From the NCBI GenBank assembly GCA_038501195.1, contig JBBPUQ010000002.1, forward strand, positions 4,913,001 through 4,977,000: 64,000 nucleotides of DNA, given 5' to 3'. Positions 49,585 to 60,967 of the stretch are shown here, one piece after another; positions within the stretch are counted from its first letter, which is position 1, and each line of letters opens with the position of its first letter. Source of the DNA: Nemania diffusa. Taxonomy: Eukaryota; Ascomycota; Sordariomycetes; Xylariales; Xylariaceae. Both the position numbers and the translations under genes were made by a program. Below the pieces are notes generated by a model. It made no database searches. It was not told where the DNA came from and saw only the letters and a program-made list of their open reading frames with translations.

Positions 49585-52500
49585 CCGCTTTTTAACAATG
49601 TAAATCGGACGCAAAAGTTTGTTTTATATTTGAACAAAGTTGTATAACTACTAGTTTTATTACTAGCAAATGTTTTAGTAAATAAGTTAACTTATAAACT
49701 AAAAACCGATTTACAATATAACTTAGTACAAAAACAATTAGAAGCACTGTTTAAGTTTATTTTTGTTATATAATAAAAATTAAAGCTATAAAGCACTTTT
49801 GATTATAAAGTTTTAAAATTAAATATTTTGTTAACATTTTAGTTTTAATTTTAATTTAAACTTATAAAATGTTTAATTTATAACTTAAAAATTATAAAAA
49901 ATAAAATCTTTATTACTAACTACAATTAATAAATCTTTTTGTAATTATTTTTTTTTTATTATAAAAAATATTAGTACAAATAGTTTAATTAATAATGTAT
50001 TAAAGAATATATAGTTTATTATATATATAAAAATAAACAAAAAAAAAAGCTGAAATAGCTTAATAATAAAATATAGTATATATATAAGTGTTAAAAACAA
50101 AAAAGTATATATATATAAAAACAAAAATAAAAGTAGCTATATAAATAGTAGTACAGTTAAATTATATATATAGTTTAAAAACTTATATTAAATAACAAAG
50201 TATAAAAGTTGTAAAAAAATAAGTTAATAAAATAAATTGTAATAAATATATACTTGTAGTAATTTATAAATATATAAAAAATGTTTTTATAAAAAATTGC
50301 AGCAAGTTTTTATATATGTTTTTTATAGTTTATTTATTTTACTTTATAGTATAATTGTAATATTATATCGTTTAACTTTTTTATAATAAAATAATTTTTT
50401 ATAGTTTTAATAATAAACTTTTTTTATTTATTATTAATTATTTTATTTATTTTAAGCTATAACTAATTAAACTTGTTTAATTAAACAAATATAAAGTTTT
50501 TAATAAATATATTTAAGTTTTATTTTAATTAAACTAGCAGTTTAACGTAATATTTAAATAGTTCGAAAACTTTTTTAATAAAAAATAGTTCTGTTTTATA
50601 AAAGTTAAACTTAGTTTAATAGTTAAAATAGTACTTTATATAGCTTAGTTTAGCTAGTTTAATATAAACTATATTGTTTTTTATTAATTTTAATAATTGT
50701 TTATATAAACTATTGTAATAAATTTTTATATAAGCTTATATTAATACTGTTATATTTGTAGCTTTTTGTTGTAAAGTTTGTTATATAGTATTAAAATTTA
50801 CATTTAAAGTAAAATTTACAAGTAAAAAAGTTTTAAATTAGTAGTTATAAAAAATTTTAAAAAAACTTTTAGTAATAATAACTAATATAAAAATATTAAA
50901 ATAATAAATAATATAAAAAAAGTATAACTTTTAACTGTTAAAATTAAGCTTAATATTTAAAAAAATAATTATGTTAGTTATAAATGTTTAAACTATATAT
51001 TTAGTTTGTTTATTTATAAAATAATAATAAATAATAATAACTTTTATACTAATTTAAACAGTTTTATAAAAAGCTATTTATAAGTTAAAAATAAATTTAA
51101 AATTTATATTTAAAATAAATATATTTAAAAAGCTTTAGTTAATATAAATATATTTAATATAAACTTTAGTTTATTGTTTAAAAATATAAGTAAATTTATT
51201 AACTATTATTTTTATAAACTTAAATGTTTTATTAATAATAAAAAAAAAAACATTGTTGTTTTTTTTAAAAACTAATAATTTAACAATAAAGTTTATATAA
51301 AAAACAAAAAATAGAATTTAAGAAATATTAATAAAATATAAATTGTTAAATAGTTTAACTCGGTTTGTTTTAACACTTATATATTTAAAACAAACGTTGC
51401 AAATATAGTTAGTTATAAATGTTTTTATATTTAAAAAAAAAGTAAAAAAATATAAAAAATAGTATATATGTTGTATTTTTATATATATTTAATTATTATA
51501 TACTATATATAAAATATATATTTATTAAAAAGCTAATATAACAAATCGGTTAATTTTTAAGCTTATAAAATATATAAGTATAATTTAAAAATTAAAGCAA
51601 AAAAAATAAAATATAAAGTTTAGAACTTTTTTATTTTTAAAATTTTGCTATTGTTATATAAGTTTATTATAAATTATTTTAAAACTTTTATTTTTTTTAT
51701 AACTAGTAGTAATAATTTATATTAATTTGTTTAATATATGCAGTAATATTATAACAAATCTATTAAAATTTTACAAATAAATTTTAGTTTGTAAAAAAGC
51801 AGAGTTATTATTTAGTAATAAATTATTTTGTAATAGTAGTATAGCTAAACTTTTAGTTTGTTATATTACTAAAACTAAAAAGTGATTTTATAATAAAAAA
51901 TTATATATAATTTACTGTTGTTTTGTTTAAACTTTTATAATAACTAAAGATTATACTGTTTTAAATGTAAAATTAAGTTTTAATTTATATTTAAAAAGTC
52001 GGAATAATATATTTGTATTTATAAAACTAAAACTAAAAATATATATAATTTTTAGCTTATAAACAAAACATAAAAAAAACAATTGCTAAATTTTAAGTTA
52101 ATTTAAAACTTTTAGTTAATTGTTTATATTTATAAATAATTAAACAATAATATTATAGTTTATATAAACATAAATATTATTGTAATTTAAAAAATATATC
52201 AGCTTTTTTAAAAATTATATTAAGCTACAAGTTTTAATTTTATAAATATTAAAACGTAGTTTTTTTAATTTAAAAATATAAAATAAAAAAAAAATAAAGT
52301 ATAATTTGCTGTTTTTTTAAATTTAATATATTGTAGTACTAACTTTATATAAACAACTAAAGTTAATATAAAAAATATATAATTTAATATAATTTAAATA
52401 TATTAATTTAATAGTTTTATAAACTTTAGTTTTTAAAATTTTTTATATTTTTTTAGCTTGTTTTTATAAAACTAAAATATACTTAAATAACTTTTAATAT

Positions 52501-55500
52501 TTTTTAAAAACTGCTAAAATAATTTTGCTATTTTTATTTAATATAAAGTTTTTAAAATAATAAAATAGTTTATATTGTTTAATATATTAAGTTTTTGTTA
52601 AATTAGTTTTAATTAAATAGTTACAAAATTTAAAAGTTTTAATATTGTTAAAAAGTTATATAATAGCTACAAAATAATAAATTCAATTTTATTAAAATTT
52701 AAACAGTTCAATATTATATTTTAATTTTTATAATATAGTTAATATAACAAATTTATAAATAGCTGCTACTTTTTTTTTTATTATAAATAATTTAAATTAA
52801 AATATATATATTTTTAAAATTTAAAGCTTATATTAAACGAAATAATATTTATTAAAAAATATAATATATTTAAATATAGCAAAAAAACTAAATATAACAT
52901 TAAAATATTTAATATAGTTTTAAATATTGCAAAAAAAAATAATAACGTTGTTTATATATATAAAAACAAATTTTTAAAAATATTTAATTAAAAGCTGTTT
53001 TATATAATGTTAAAAAAAACTTAATAATATTTTAAGTTTTATAGTAATAACTATAAATTATTTATATTTATAATAAACTATAACAAAAGCTATTTTTTAT
53101 TTATTTTTTATTAATATTAGCTATTAAAAAAATCTTTTTATAATATTTACAACAATAAAAACAGTAAAACTATAAAAAGTACTAAAAATATTATTTTGCT
53201 AAAAAAAAAAATATATATTATTGATTATTTTAATATTAATTTTATATAAATTAATAACAACTTTAAACTTAAGTTTTTTTTAAACTAAAAATATTAAAAA
53301 TGTAATAAATACTAATTAACTTAAAAGTATAAATTTAACAATTTTATAATTATAAAAAAAGTTTAAAATTAAATTTATTGCTTTTTAGTTTTTTATATTT
53401 TGTTAATATAGTTATTAATAAAAATCTTTTAAATTTATACTTTTTTTAAATTTTATAAACATTTTAATTTTATTATTAAAACAGCTAAATTTATTATAAA
53501 AAAAATATACTAATTTATTAAAAACTTATTTAAACTTATATAAAATTTTTTGTAACTAGTTTTAAAAAATGTTAATTTTAGTTATATTAATTTTAAAAAA
53601 TTTTAATAATATAAAATTTAATAAATCAAAAAAATTAAAAAAATAGCTATAGCTATATTAATTATTTAGTTTATTATTTTTATTGTTACTTTTTTAAACT
53701 TTGAAAATATTTAACAATTATATAATTTAAAAATTTTTCTGTTTAATTTAAATAGCTTATATTTATATAAAAATATAAATTTTATTAGTTTAAATATTAA
53801 TTAATATATTATTTTTACAAAATATAATTAATTATGTTTTAAAATTAGCAAACAAAAGTTTATTATTTTATTTATTAATAATAGTATATATAAAAAATTT
53901 TAAAATATTTTTTATAAAATTTTTAATAAATTTAAAAGTAATAAAATATTTGTTTATATATAACAAAAAATATAAATATTAAATTTTAATTGTTATATTT
54001 ATGTTTAGTTTTATATAATAGTTGTTTATTATATAAATAATAAATATTTTGTTTTTATAAAATTTTAGCTTATTAAATAAAAAACTAATTGTTTAAAATA
54101 ATTGTTTTAAATTTTTTAACTAAAAAGTATTATTTTGATTTTTTTTTTTTTATTTAATATTAAATTTGTTAAATTTAAAAAATTTAACATTAAAAATATA
54201 TTTAAGATTTAATTTATTTATAAAATATATATTAACTAATTGTTTTTAAAACTGCTTATTAATATTTAATAATATAATAAATATTATTATTATTTATAAA
54301 ACAAAAAGTTTTAAACTATTTATGTTTTTTATATAAACTTGTATAAATAAATCTATAATAAATAAAAAAAGAAAATATTACTATTAAAATTTATAAAATA
54401 TAAAACTAAATAATAAATATATATTTATATAAACTTTTAATATATTATTTAATATATAATTAAATATTTGTAAATAAAAAAAACTAATTTATAAATGTTT
54501 TTTTTTATTTAAAAAATATATAAACACATTTTTTTTTGTATATTTTATAATATAAGCACTTTTAATTTTTATATTATTTATTGCTACATTTATAAATAAT
54601 TTAATAAAAAGTATATTGTTTAAATTTAATAATAAATTTAACTTTAAAAACTTATTTAAAAAAATAAATTTAACTTGTTTTAATACTTTATTTAAAAATA
54701 ATAGTTTATAAATAAACTATATTAATAATATTATAGTTAATATATTATTAATAAATAATATATTTAATTTTATAAAAATAAACTTTATTTTTACTAAAAA
54801 TATATTAGCAATTAAAATTTAAATATTATTTGTTATAAAAGTTGTTATTATATTTTTTTATAAAACATTTTTTTAAAACATTTGTTTTAATTGTTTTTTA
54901 AATTAATAATAAATATATATTTATTATTAAAAAAAAAAGTAAATTTAAATAATAGTTCAAAATTGTTTAAAAAAAGCTAAAAAACATTAATTTAATTTAT
55001 AATAAAAAAATAATTTTTATAAAAAATAAAATAAATATTATAAGTTTTTTTATTTTAAATAATTAATTGTTTATTAATAATAAAAACTTTAATAGTTTTT
55101 ATATTTAATTATTTTGTTGTATTAGTGTTTATAAGTTTATTTTAATTTTAAAAAGCAATTAGCTAGTTTAAATTGTTTTAACTATTAAATATAAAATTAT
55201 TGTTATTTTAATTGTTATTTTAATTGTTGTAATAATTGCTACAGCTATTGTACTAGTTGTTATATTTTTTACTTTAAGTATTTTGAAGTTAATATATAAG
55301 CTTTAACTAAACTGTTTTTTTTTTAACTGTTATTAAAGCTATTAAAAAATTATTATTGTTTAGCTTTTAAAATAATTAAAAAAGTTAACTTAAAACTATT
55401 ATAGCTATAAATAAATTATTAAATTTAAATTAATTATATTATTAGTTATAACAAAAATAAATGTTAATAAAATTACAAAAATATAAAAAGTTGTATATAT

Positions 55501-58001
55501 TTTTATAGTTAATTTTATTTTATTTAGTATTACTTGTTAATATATATTTTATTTATTAAATTTTTTAAGTGTTTTTTTTAACTAATTTTTTTTGTAATAT
55601 TATTTACTTTTTATACTATTTAAATTTTTTATATGCTGTTTTATAATATTTAATAACTTGTTAATACAAATTTATAAATATGTTTTATTAATTTTTTTTT
55701 ATTAAAATATAAATTTTAAAATATTTGTTAAAACTATTATATATATATAATATTTGCTAATTTTTTAAAAAAAATTTTACTTTGTTATATTATTTAATTT
55801 TATTATTAATATAATTATTAATAATATATTGTTTTTTATTGCAAAAAAAGTAAATAATGTTGTTTTTTTTTTATATTATAATATTGCAATTTTTGTTAAA
55901 TTTATATTATATAATTTTTTTAAAGTTTTTAAAATTAATAAAAAGTCGCTGTTTTTTTTTTTGTATTAATAACATAAACTATTTAGTTTTAAAAAAGTTG
56001 CTATTAAATAAAATATTAATGCTAAAATAATTAAGAACTTTTTTTATACTAATATAATAAACAAAATAGTTTAGTTTTATAATATATAAAATAATTAGTT
56101 TTATATTATAATATACAAATAACTAATTTTTAATTTTTATAAAAAAATTAGCAAATAAAATAAACTTAAAATTATTGTTTAATTAGTTTAAAACTTTATT
56201 TAAGTTAGCATTATTGTTTATATAATTTAATTATTTATAATTTAAACAATATTAATTATTTTATATATTATAAAAGTAATTATTATAACAAGTTTAATAA
56301 ATGTTTATATATTAAACAAATTAATTTTAGCTTTATTAATACAAAATATTATAATTAATAAACTTATATTTTTAGTTTAAATTTTTGTTTTTATTTTTAA
56401 AAAACATAAATTATAAAAGTTAAAATAAACTAAAATTAATATAATTTAAAGCTTTTAATTTATATAAAAATAATTTTGTAGTTTATAAAAAAAAAACAAA
56501 ATTAAGTTTTTTAAAAAATCGATTAATTAATATTTAAAATATATGATTTAATTTAGTTACTTTGTTTATTTTTACAAAAGTTTATATATATAGTTTTTTA
56601 GCTTTTTTTTTTGTAAATTAAACAAAAAACTATTAAATTTAAACAATAATTTTATTAAAAAACATATATTTAAGCTTTTAAAATTTACTTAAAGCTATTT
56701 TATTAATTAGTTTAAAAATAATTGCTATATTTTAGTAATAATTTAAAAATATATAAAAATTTATAAATAACTTTAAAATTTTTATTTTAAATAAGTTATA
56801 AATATTTTTACTAAAAGTTATAATTAAGTTAAATTTTGTTACATATTTAAACTAGTTAAACTTTATTTATTTTATATTAAAAGCTGTTTTTAATACAAAT
56901 TTAACGCTTTAACAGCTAAATTTTGCTTGATTTATATTTTTTATGTTATAAAATTTTTAAATAAAAAAAGCAAATAAACAAATAAAACTAGCTATAAAGT
57001 TAAAATTTAAAAATAGTAATAATAAAATATAAAGTTAAAAACTGTTTTAATTAATAAAATTTAAAATATAAAAGTTGCAAAATAGCAATATAAAATAGTT
57101 TATATAAAATTTTAATAGTTATATTTATAATAATAAATAAAAAATATTACTGCTTACAAACTTAAAAATTAATTAGTAAAAAAAAAGTATAAAATTTGCT
57201 TAAATAACTAAGTTAATAAAAAAGCTTAAAAATATTAGTTAAAAGTTATTATATTTATTTATTGCAAAAAAATGCAATAATATAACAAAAATATCAATTA
57301 TTAAATTTAACAACAAATTGTTATTTTTTTTTACAAAAAAGTTTAGTTTGTTTTAATAGTTAATAACTAATAATTAATAATAATAAATAAAAAATAAAAG
57401 CTTATTAACTAAATTATATAGCTTTAAAAAGTTTAATATAAAAAAAATAAACTAATTAAGCAAGTTTTTTAGTTTAAATTTAATAGTTATATTGTTTTAA
57501 AAAAAAACTATAAACAGTATTAAATTAAAGTTGTAAAAAAAAAAATACAAAGTTAAAAATAAAAAAGTTAAAAACTGTAAAAAAAGCTTTATAAATTGAT
57601 TTTTTTAAAATATAAAATGTTTTTTTAAGTTTTTTAGCTGTTTTTTTGTTTGTTTATTACTTATTAATAAATATAGTATAATATAAAACTATTATAATAT
57701 TTAAAAAAATTTTTAAAAATTGCTTTCGAAAATCTTTTAGCAAATTTTGTTACTAAAATTAACGCTGTTTTTTATTTTTACAAATAAAATAAATAAATAT
57801 TTTTAATTAATTATAACTAGTATTAATTACAATAATAATTTAATTATTTTACAAAATAAATAATTAATAAAAGTTGTAAATTATTATTAAAACTATTTGT
57901 TAAAGTTATATTATTGCTTAAGTCGGATTTTTAAAAAGCTTTATTAACAAATTAACTATTTCTTATAATAAAACTTCAAAAAAAACAATCGCTAGTTACT
58001 A

Positions 58002-58208
58002 TATAATAACTTTTATTTTATTTAGTAAAACATTTACAAATATAAAAACACTTAATTAGTACACAAAAGCTAAATTTTAATATAAAAACTTATTTAAATA
58101 ATATATTAAACTAAAAAGTAGGTTTAATAAAAAACTACAAAATAGAGTATATAACTTAAGTCCATAGCTTAAGGCCCCACAGACCCCACTTGGTCACATG
58201 ACTCTACA
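58002..58208. repeat. Right LTR (207 bp)
   Basis: Gapless partner of 40916..41122. Here the inner (left) part is A/T-collapsed and the outer right end keeps C and G (GGCCCCACAGACCCCACTTGG), the mirror image of the left copy. Ends CTCTACA. Confidence 0.92.
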
Positions 58209-58213
58209 ACAGG
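58209..58213. repeat. Target site duplication, right copy (ACAGG)
   Basis: Directly follows the right LTR; matches 40911-40915. The G at 58213 is the first base of a Gly/Ala-rich stretch of MFS codons that resumes in frame. Confidence 0.9.
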
Positions 58214-58587
58214 CTGGCTTCGCAGTGGCCCAGATAAAAGCACTGCCTCAGCAAATGACACAAGCGGTAGCTTTCATCGGCATTGGACAGGTTGGTGGCA
58301 TCACGCTGGCTTTATTAATCTCTAACAGTATTTTCTTAAATGAGTCAACAAAGGCAATCGCCACAATCCTGCCTGGAGAGCCGAAAGATGTTATTCAGCA
58401 GGCTATCTCGGGATTTGGGAGCAGCTTCTTCAATAGCCTAACCTCTGACGAACGGCGAGATGTTTTGAATGCCATCGTCGAAAGTATAGACAAGACATTC
58501 ATCACAGTCATCACAGCTAGCGCACTGTCCTTAGTCCTTTCGATCTTCATGAAGCGCGAAAGGCCTATGGCCATTTCGAAGCCATGA

Positions 58588-59908
58588 ACAAGTCAATTTT
58601 GCTAAATAGGTACGTGGGAGTTTCATAGCTGGCTATATAGTCTATTGTAGCGTACAATATATACCGTTAATACTGCAGGAGTATTAACGGCGTCGTTTTT
58701 CCTCCGTCACATCTATTCTAGTGAAATAGACATGGATAAACGGACAGAAATTGGCTAAACACGTCGGTTGCAAGTCAAATTCTCGAAAGAGATGAATAAT
58801 GTCTTAAATTGTATTGTTGTGTAGTGTTGCTCACTAGCTGGCTCAATAGTGATGAAGTCTATCTTAACTCTTGACATAATGAGATTTCCATAGTGATACA
58901 CTGACCGAAGCTTTAAAAAAAGAAGATAACTACCGCATTTTTTTATAAGTTCGAGATTTTTCCCTGTAGGTCAATTAGGTATACCGTCATGTACTGGCTT
59001 TCTTTTTCCAAATTGTCGGTATTATGTGCTGCCGTATTCATTCCACTCCGCAATAGGAGAGTGTCATAGGTGACTACCTACATGGACATATACTGAATTA
59101 CCGTACTAGTAAGCGACGTTGGCTTCTTCTTATCTGCGAAGTCCATACTGCAGCCATCTTACTACTTGATATGTAGTACTCATCGGGACTCTACTTCCAT
59201 CAGCCAATGTGATGCTGGTTCCTAAGGTCGTGACGTTGGCTGACGGAAGTTGTAGGCAGAATGTTGGTTCATATGTATGTTGCTATCACTATGCACAGGG
59301 CTTACTAGCTCATAACAGCGTATCATGCATCCACTAGGTATTTCTCGAACGCCATACAGCAGATTTAAAGAGCCGATTGGTGGTTGGTTGTTAGCGTACG
59401 CATGATAAAGCCAAGGCTCCTGTACCAGTAATAACCATATCAATTTGGTACCAACTTCCAAGTATTTGGTTAATGGTGAGTTGGGGACACGAGCCTAATT
59501 ATTGAAGAAAACCCTCCATGAAATCTGCAGCATCCTATGGGCATGGTTGAATGCATACTTTAGACGTTCTAATTTTCCATGCTCTCTCGGTTTAAATTGA
59601 AAATCTGGGTTCCATATAGGTACATACTAACAATACCTCATATCAGTTGTTAATTCATGAAGGCCCTTTTTCTTTTTGTGCGGTTGTTAATACCACGTCA
59701 TCCTAGTAGGATAATTATAGTCAAGTTAATTATCAAGGCTTCTGGTTTCTTAACTATGAGTGAGTGGAGGGGTATAAGGCCTTGTTGCCTCCTAAATGAA
59801 AAACCAAACCTAAGTACAAAACTTAAATCTCCGACTGGATGGATACTTTATGAGCTTATTGTCATGTGATGTGTTTGTTTTATAAAATCGCTAGCCACCT
59901 CACGTTCT
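58588..59908. other. Gene-free region after the split MFS gene
   Basis: Mixed composition with no exon chain or domain recognised. It may contain decayed upstream parts of the polyketide synthase relic that follows, but none can be read. It is not AT-collapsed, which places it outside the retroelement. Confidence 0.5.
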
Positions 59909-60268
59909 TTGCGGGATACAACCGCAACACATCTCTATCATTCTACGCAGTTTCTACGCAGTTTATCAAGCACTTGTAAGATCTGCAGAGAAAGTATTAG
60001 ATTGGTGAAGCCCCTATACAAAGCCGGCGCAGACTTGTTGAGTGCTGTGTATCTCCGCAACTGGATTATGAAAGAATTTGCTGTCGATGTGGCAGTTTTC
60101 GACATCCTAGGAGACATGTCTATTATTGCCCTTGGGACATTTATTGCGAATGAGTCGCAGAGGGAGCTTGCCGTGAATCGTCAGCTAGATTTGGTCCCGC
60201 CTGAAACCGGCATAAATGGCGAGTTCGGAGTGGGCATAAAGCACGTATGGAACGTCATACTCAGATAG
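59909..60268 (+). pseudogene. Polyketide synthase acyl carrier domain relic
   Basis: An isolated frame of 119 codons whose residues 24-80 match the C-terminal acyl carrier (PP-binding) domain of fungal reducing polyketide synthases: RESIRLVKPLYKAGADLLSA followed by VYLRNWIMKEFAVDVAVFDI and LGDMSIIALG. The normal G(A/V)DSL motif reads GADLL: the serine that carries phosphopantetheine is Leu43, codon TTG at 60035-60037, one C-to-T change from TCG. The rest of the megasynthase is absent, and upstream sequence carries no other PKS domain that I can read. Residues 81-119 may be the original C-terminal tail. It is therefore a broken remnant that could not function as a carrier. It suggests that the surrounding SDR, MFS and FAD monooxygenase genes once served a polyketide pathway. 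Confidence 0.8.
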
Positions 60269-60967
60269 AACAGCCATGATATCAAGCTCTTTTTCCCCAA
60301 ACATACAACGCTGTTGGCGCATAACGGTTGAGGCTAGTGCAAACCATGGCTCGGAAACATTCTCTGTATATTAGTTACAAGAGTATCAGTAGTACTTCTT
60401 ATTGGCATTATGACGTATAATAGCGACGAATAAGGCCCGAATATCACGCATTTGTCATTCATCTAGAACAGATAGCCTAGATAACGAGAAAAAAAACTTG
60501 AACAGCATCATGGGCACTTTTTTGAGCGTCGCTCAGCTTATCTTCTGGAATTGCGGGGAAACGACTCATGATTTCTATTTCCGTGTACGGATTAAATTCT
60601 AAAAGAAGAAGAAACCCCTTCTTGAGGAATCGGATGCTATTATATCTGCGAAGTTACAGTAGATAACGTTAGGCCGGGCACCCCGGTTTACACCGCTGCA
60701 CTTCATCGTCACGGGGCGCCCAGTCACACGAGAGGTTGCACACCGATAGGGGCTACTGAAAATTGGGATGCAGTCAGGAGTGCATCTCCGCTGCACTGCG
60801 ATGCAGAGGCGCTTCTAGTCCAGTATAACTTACTAAGGGGCTAGGAAGCAAATACGGGCTGACCAATTATCCTCTGTGCGTATTTATTGTCGTAGAGCAG
60901 CTTGATCGGTTGTTTCTCTTCTTCATCGTCACGCTTTCCCCTTAGCTTCCCTATGATCATTCGCGTC
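60269..60967. promoter_or_regulatory. Upstream region of the FAD monooxygenase gene
   Basis: The 700 bp between the PKS relic and the monooxygenase start show no coding signal. The stretch 60670-60820 is notably GC-rich with repeated GCACTGCGATGCA- and GCACT-like words and is the likely regulatory part. Confidence 0.45.

Larger units (their letters stand above)
40916..58208. mobile_element. LTR retrotransposon insertion (17.3 kb), RIP-collapsed to A/T
   Basis: The element is bounded by 207-bp direct LTRs (40916..41122 and 58002..58208) and ACAGG target duplications. Its 3' end is CTACA and its 5' end TATAG, which one G-to-A change derives from TGTAG, the inverted partner. Between the LTRs the DNA is almost only A and T (roughly 3-15% G+C per line by eye), with stops in all frames; no reverse transcriptase, integrase or gag motif can be read. 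The longest open frame (46985-47305, about 106 codons) is a low-complexity accident. A length of 17.3 kb exceeds usual Ty1/copia and Ty3/gypsy elements (about 5-8 kb), so nested insertions are likely. The superfamily and coding strand cannot be decided. Insertion broke the MFS gene and separated SDR from the monooxygenase. Confidence 0.92.
39517..58587 (+). pseudogene. DHA14-type MFS efflux pump split by a retroelement
   Basis: Coding parts are 39517..39833, 39893..40141, 40194..40915 and, after the insertion, 58214..58587. The introns are 59 and 52 bp (GTATGT and GTATGC donors). Removing the element and one target copy gives an uninterrupted frame of 553 residues, the normal size for a 14-transmembrane drug:H+ antiporter. 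Motifs are intact: LDNTIVAN in helix 1, GQLFSHFDGKP in loop 2-3, GRAVCGIGG and the antiporter motif C WGIGTILGPIIGG (assembled across intron 2). As it stands, translation reads one codon into the LTR and stops at 40918-40920, giving about 430 residues and losing the last ~124 with the final helices. The downstream part has no promoter of its own that I can see. There are no other stops or frameshifts on either side, so inactivation is by the insertion alone and is recent relative to coding decay. A cluster self-resistance or export role is inferred. Confidence 0.92.

Noticed and set aside
41123..58001. Mitochondrial DNA insertion or mitochondrial contig as the source of the AT-rich sequence
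   Set aside because: No rRNA, tRNA or mitochondrial protein motif is readable, and LTRs with target duplication explain the block.
40916..58208. Centromere or assembly gap filler
   Set aside because: Exact target duplication, gapless LTR pair and in-frame gene halves show a discrete insertion.
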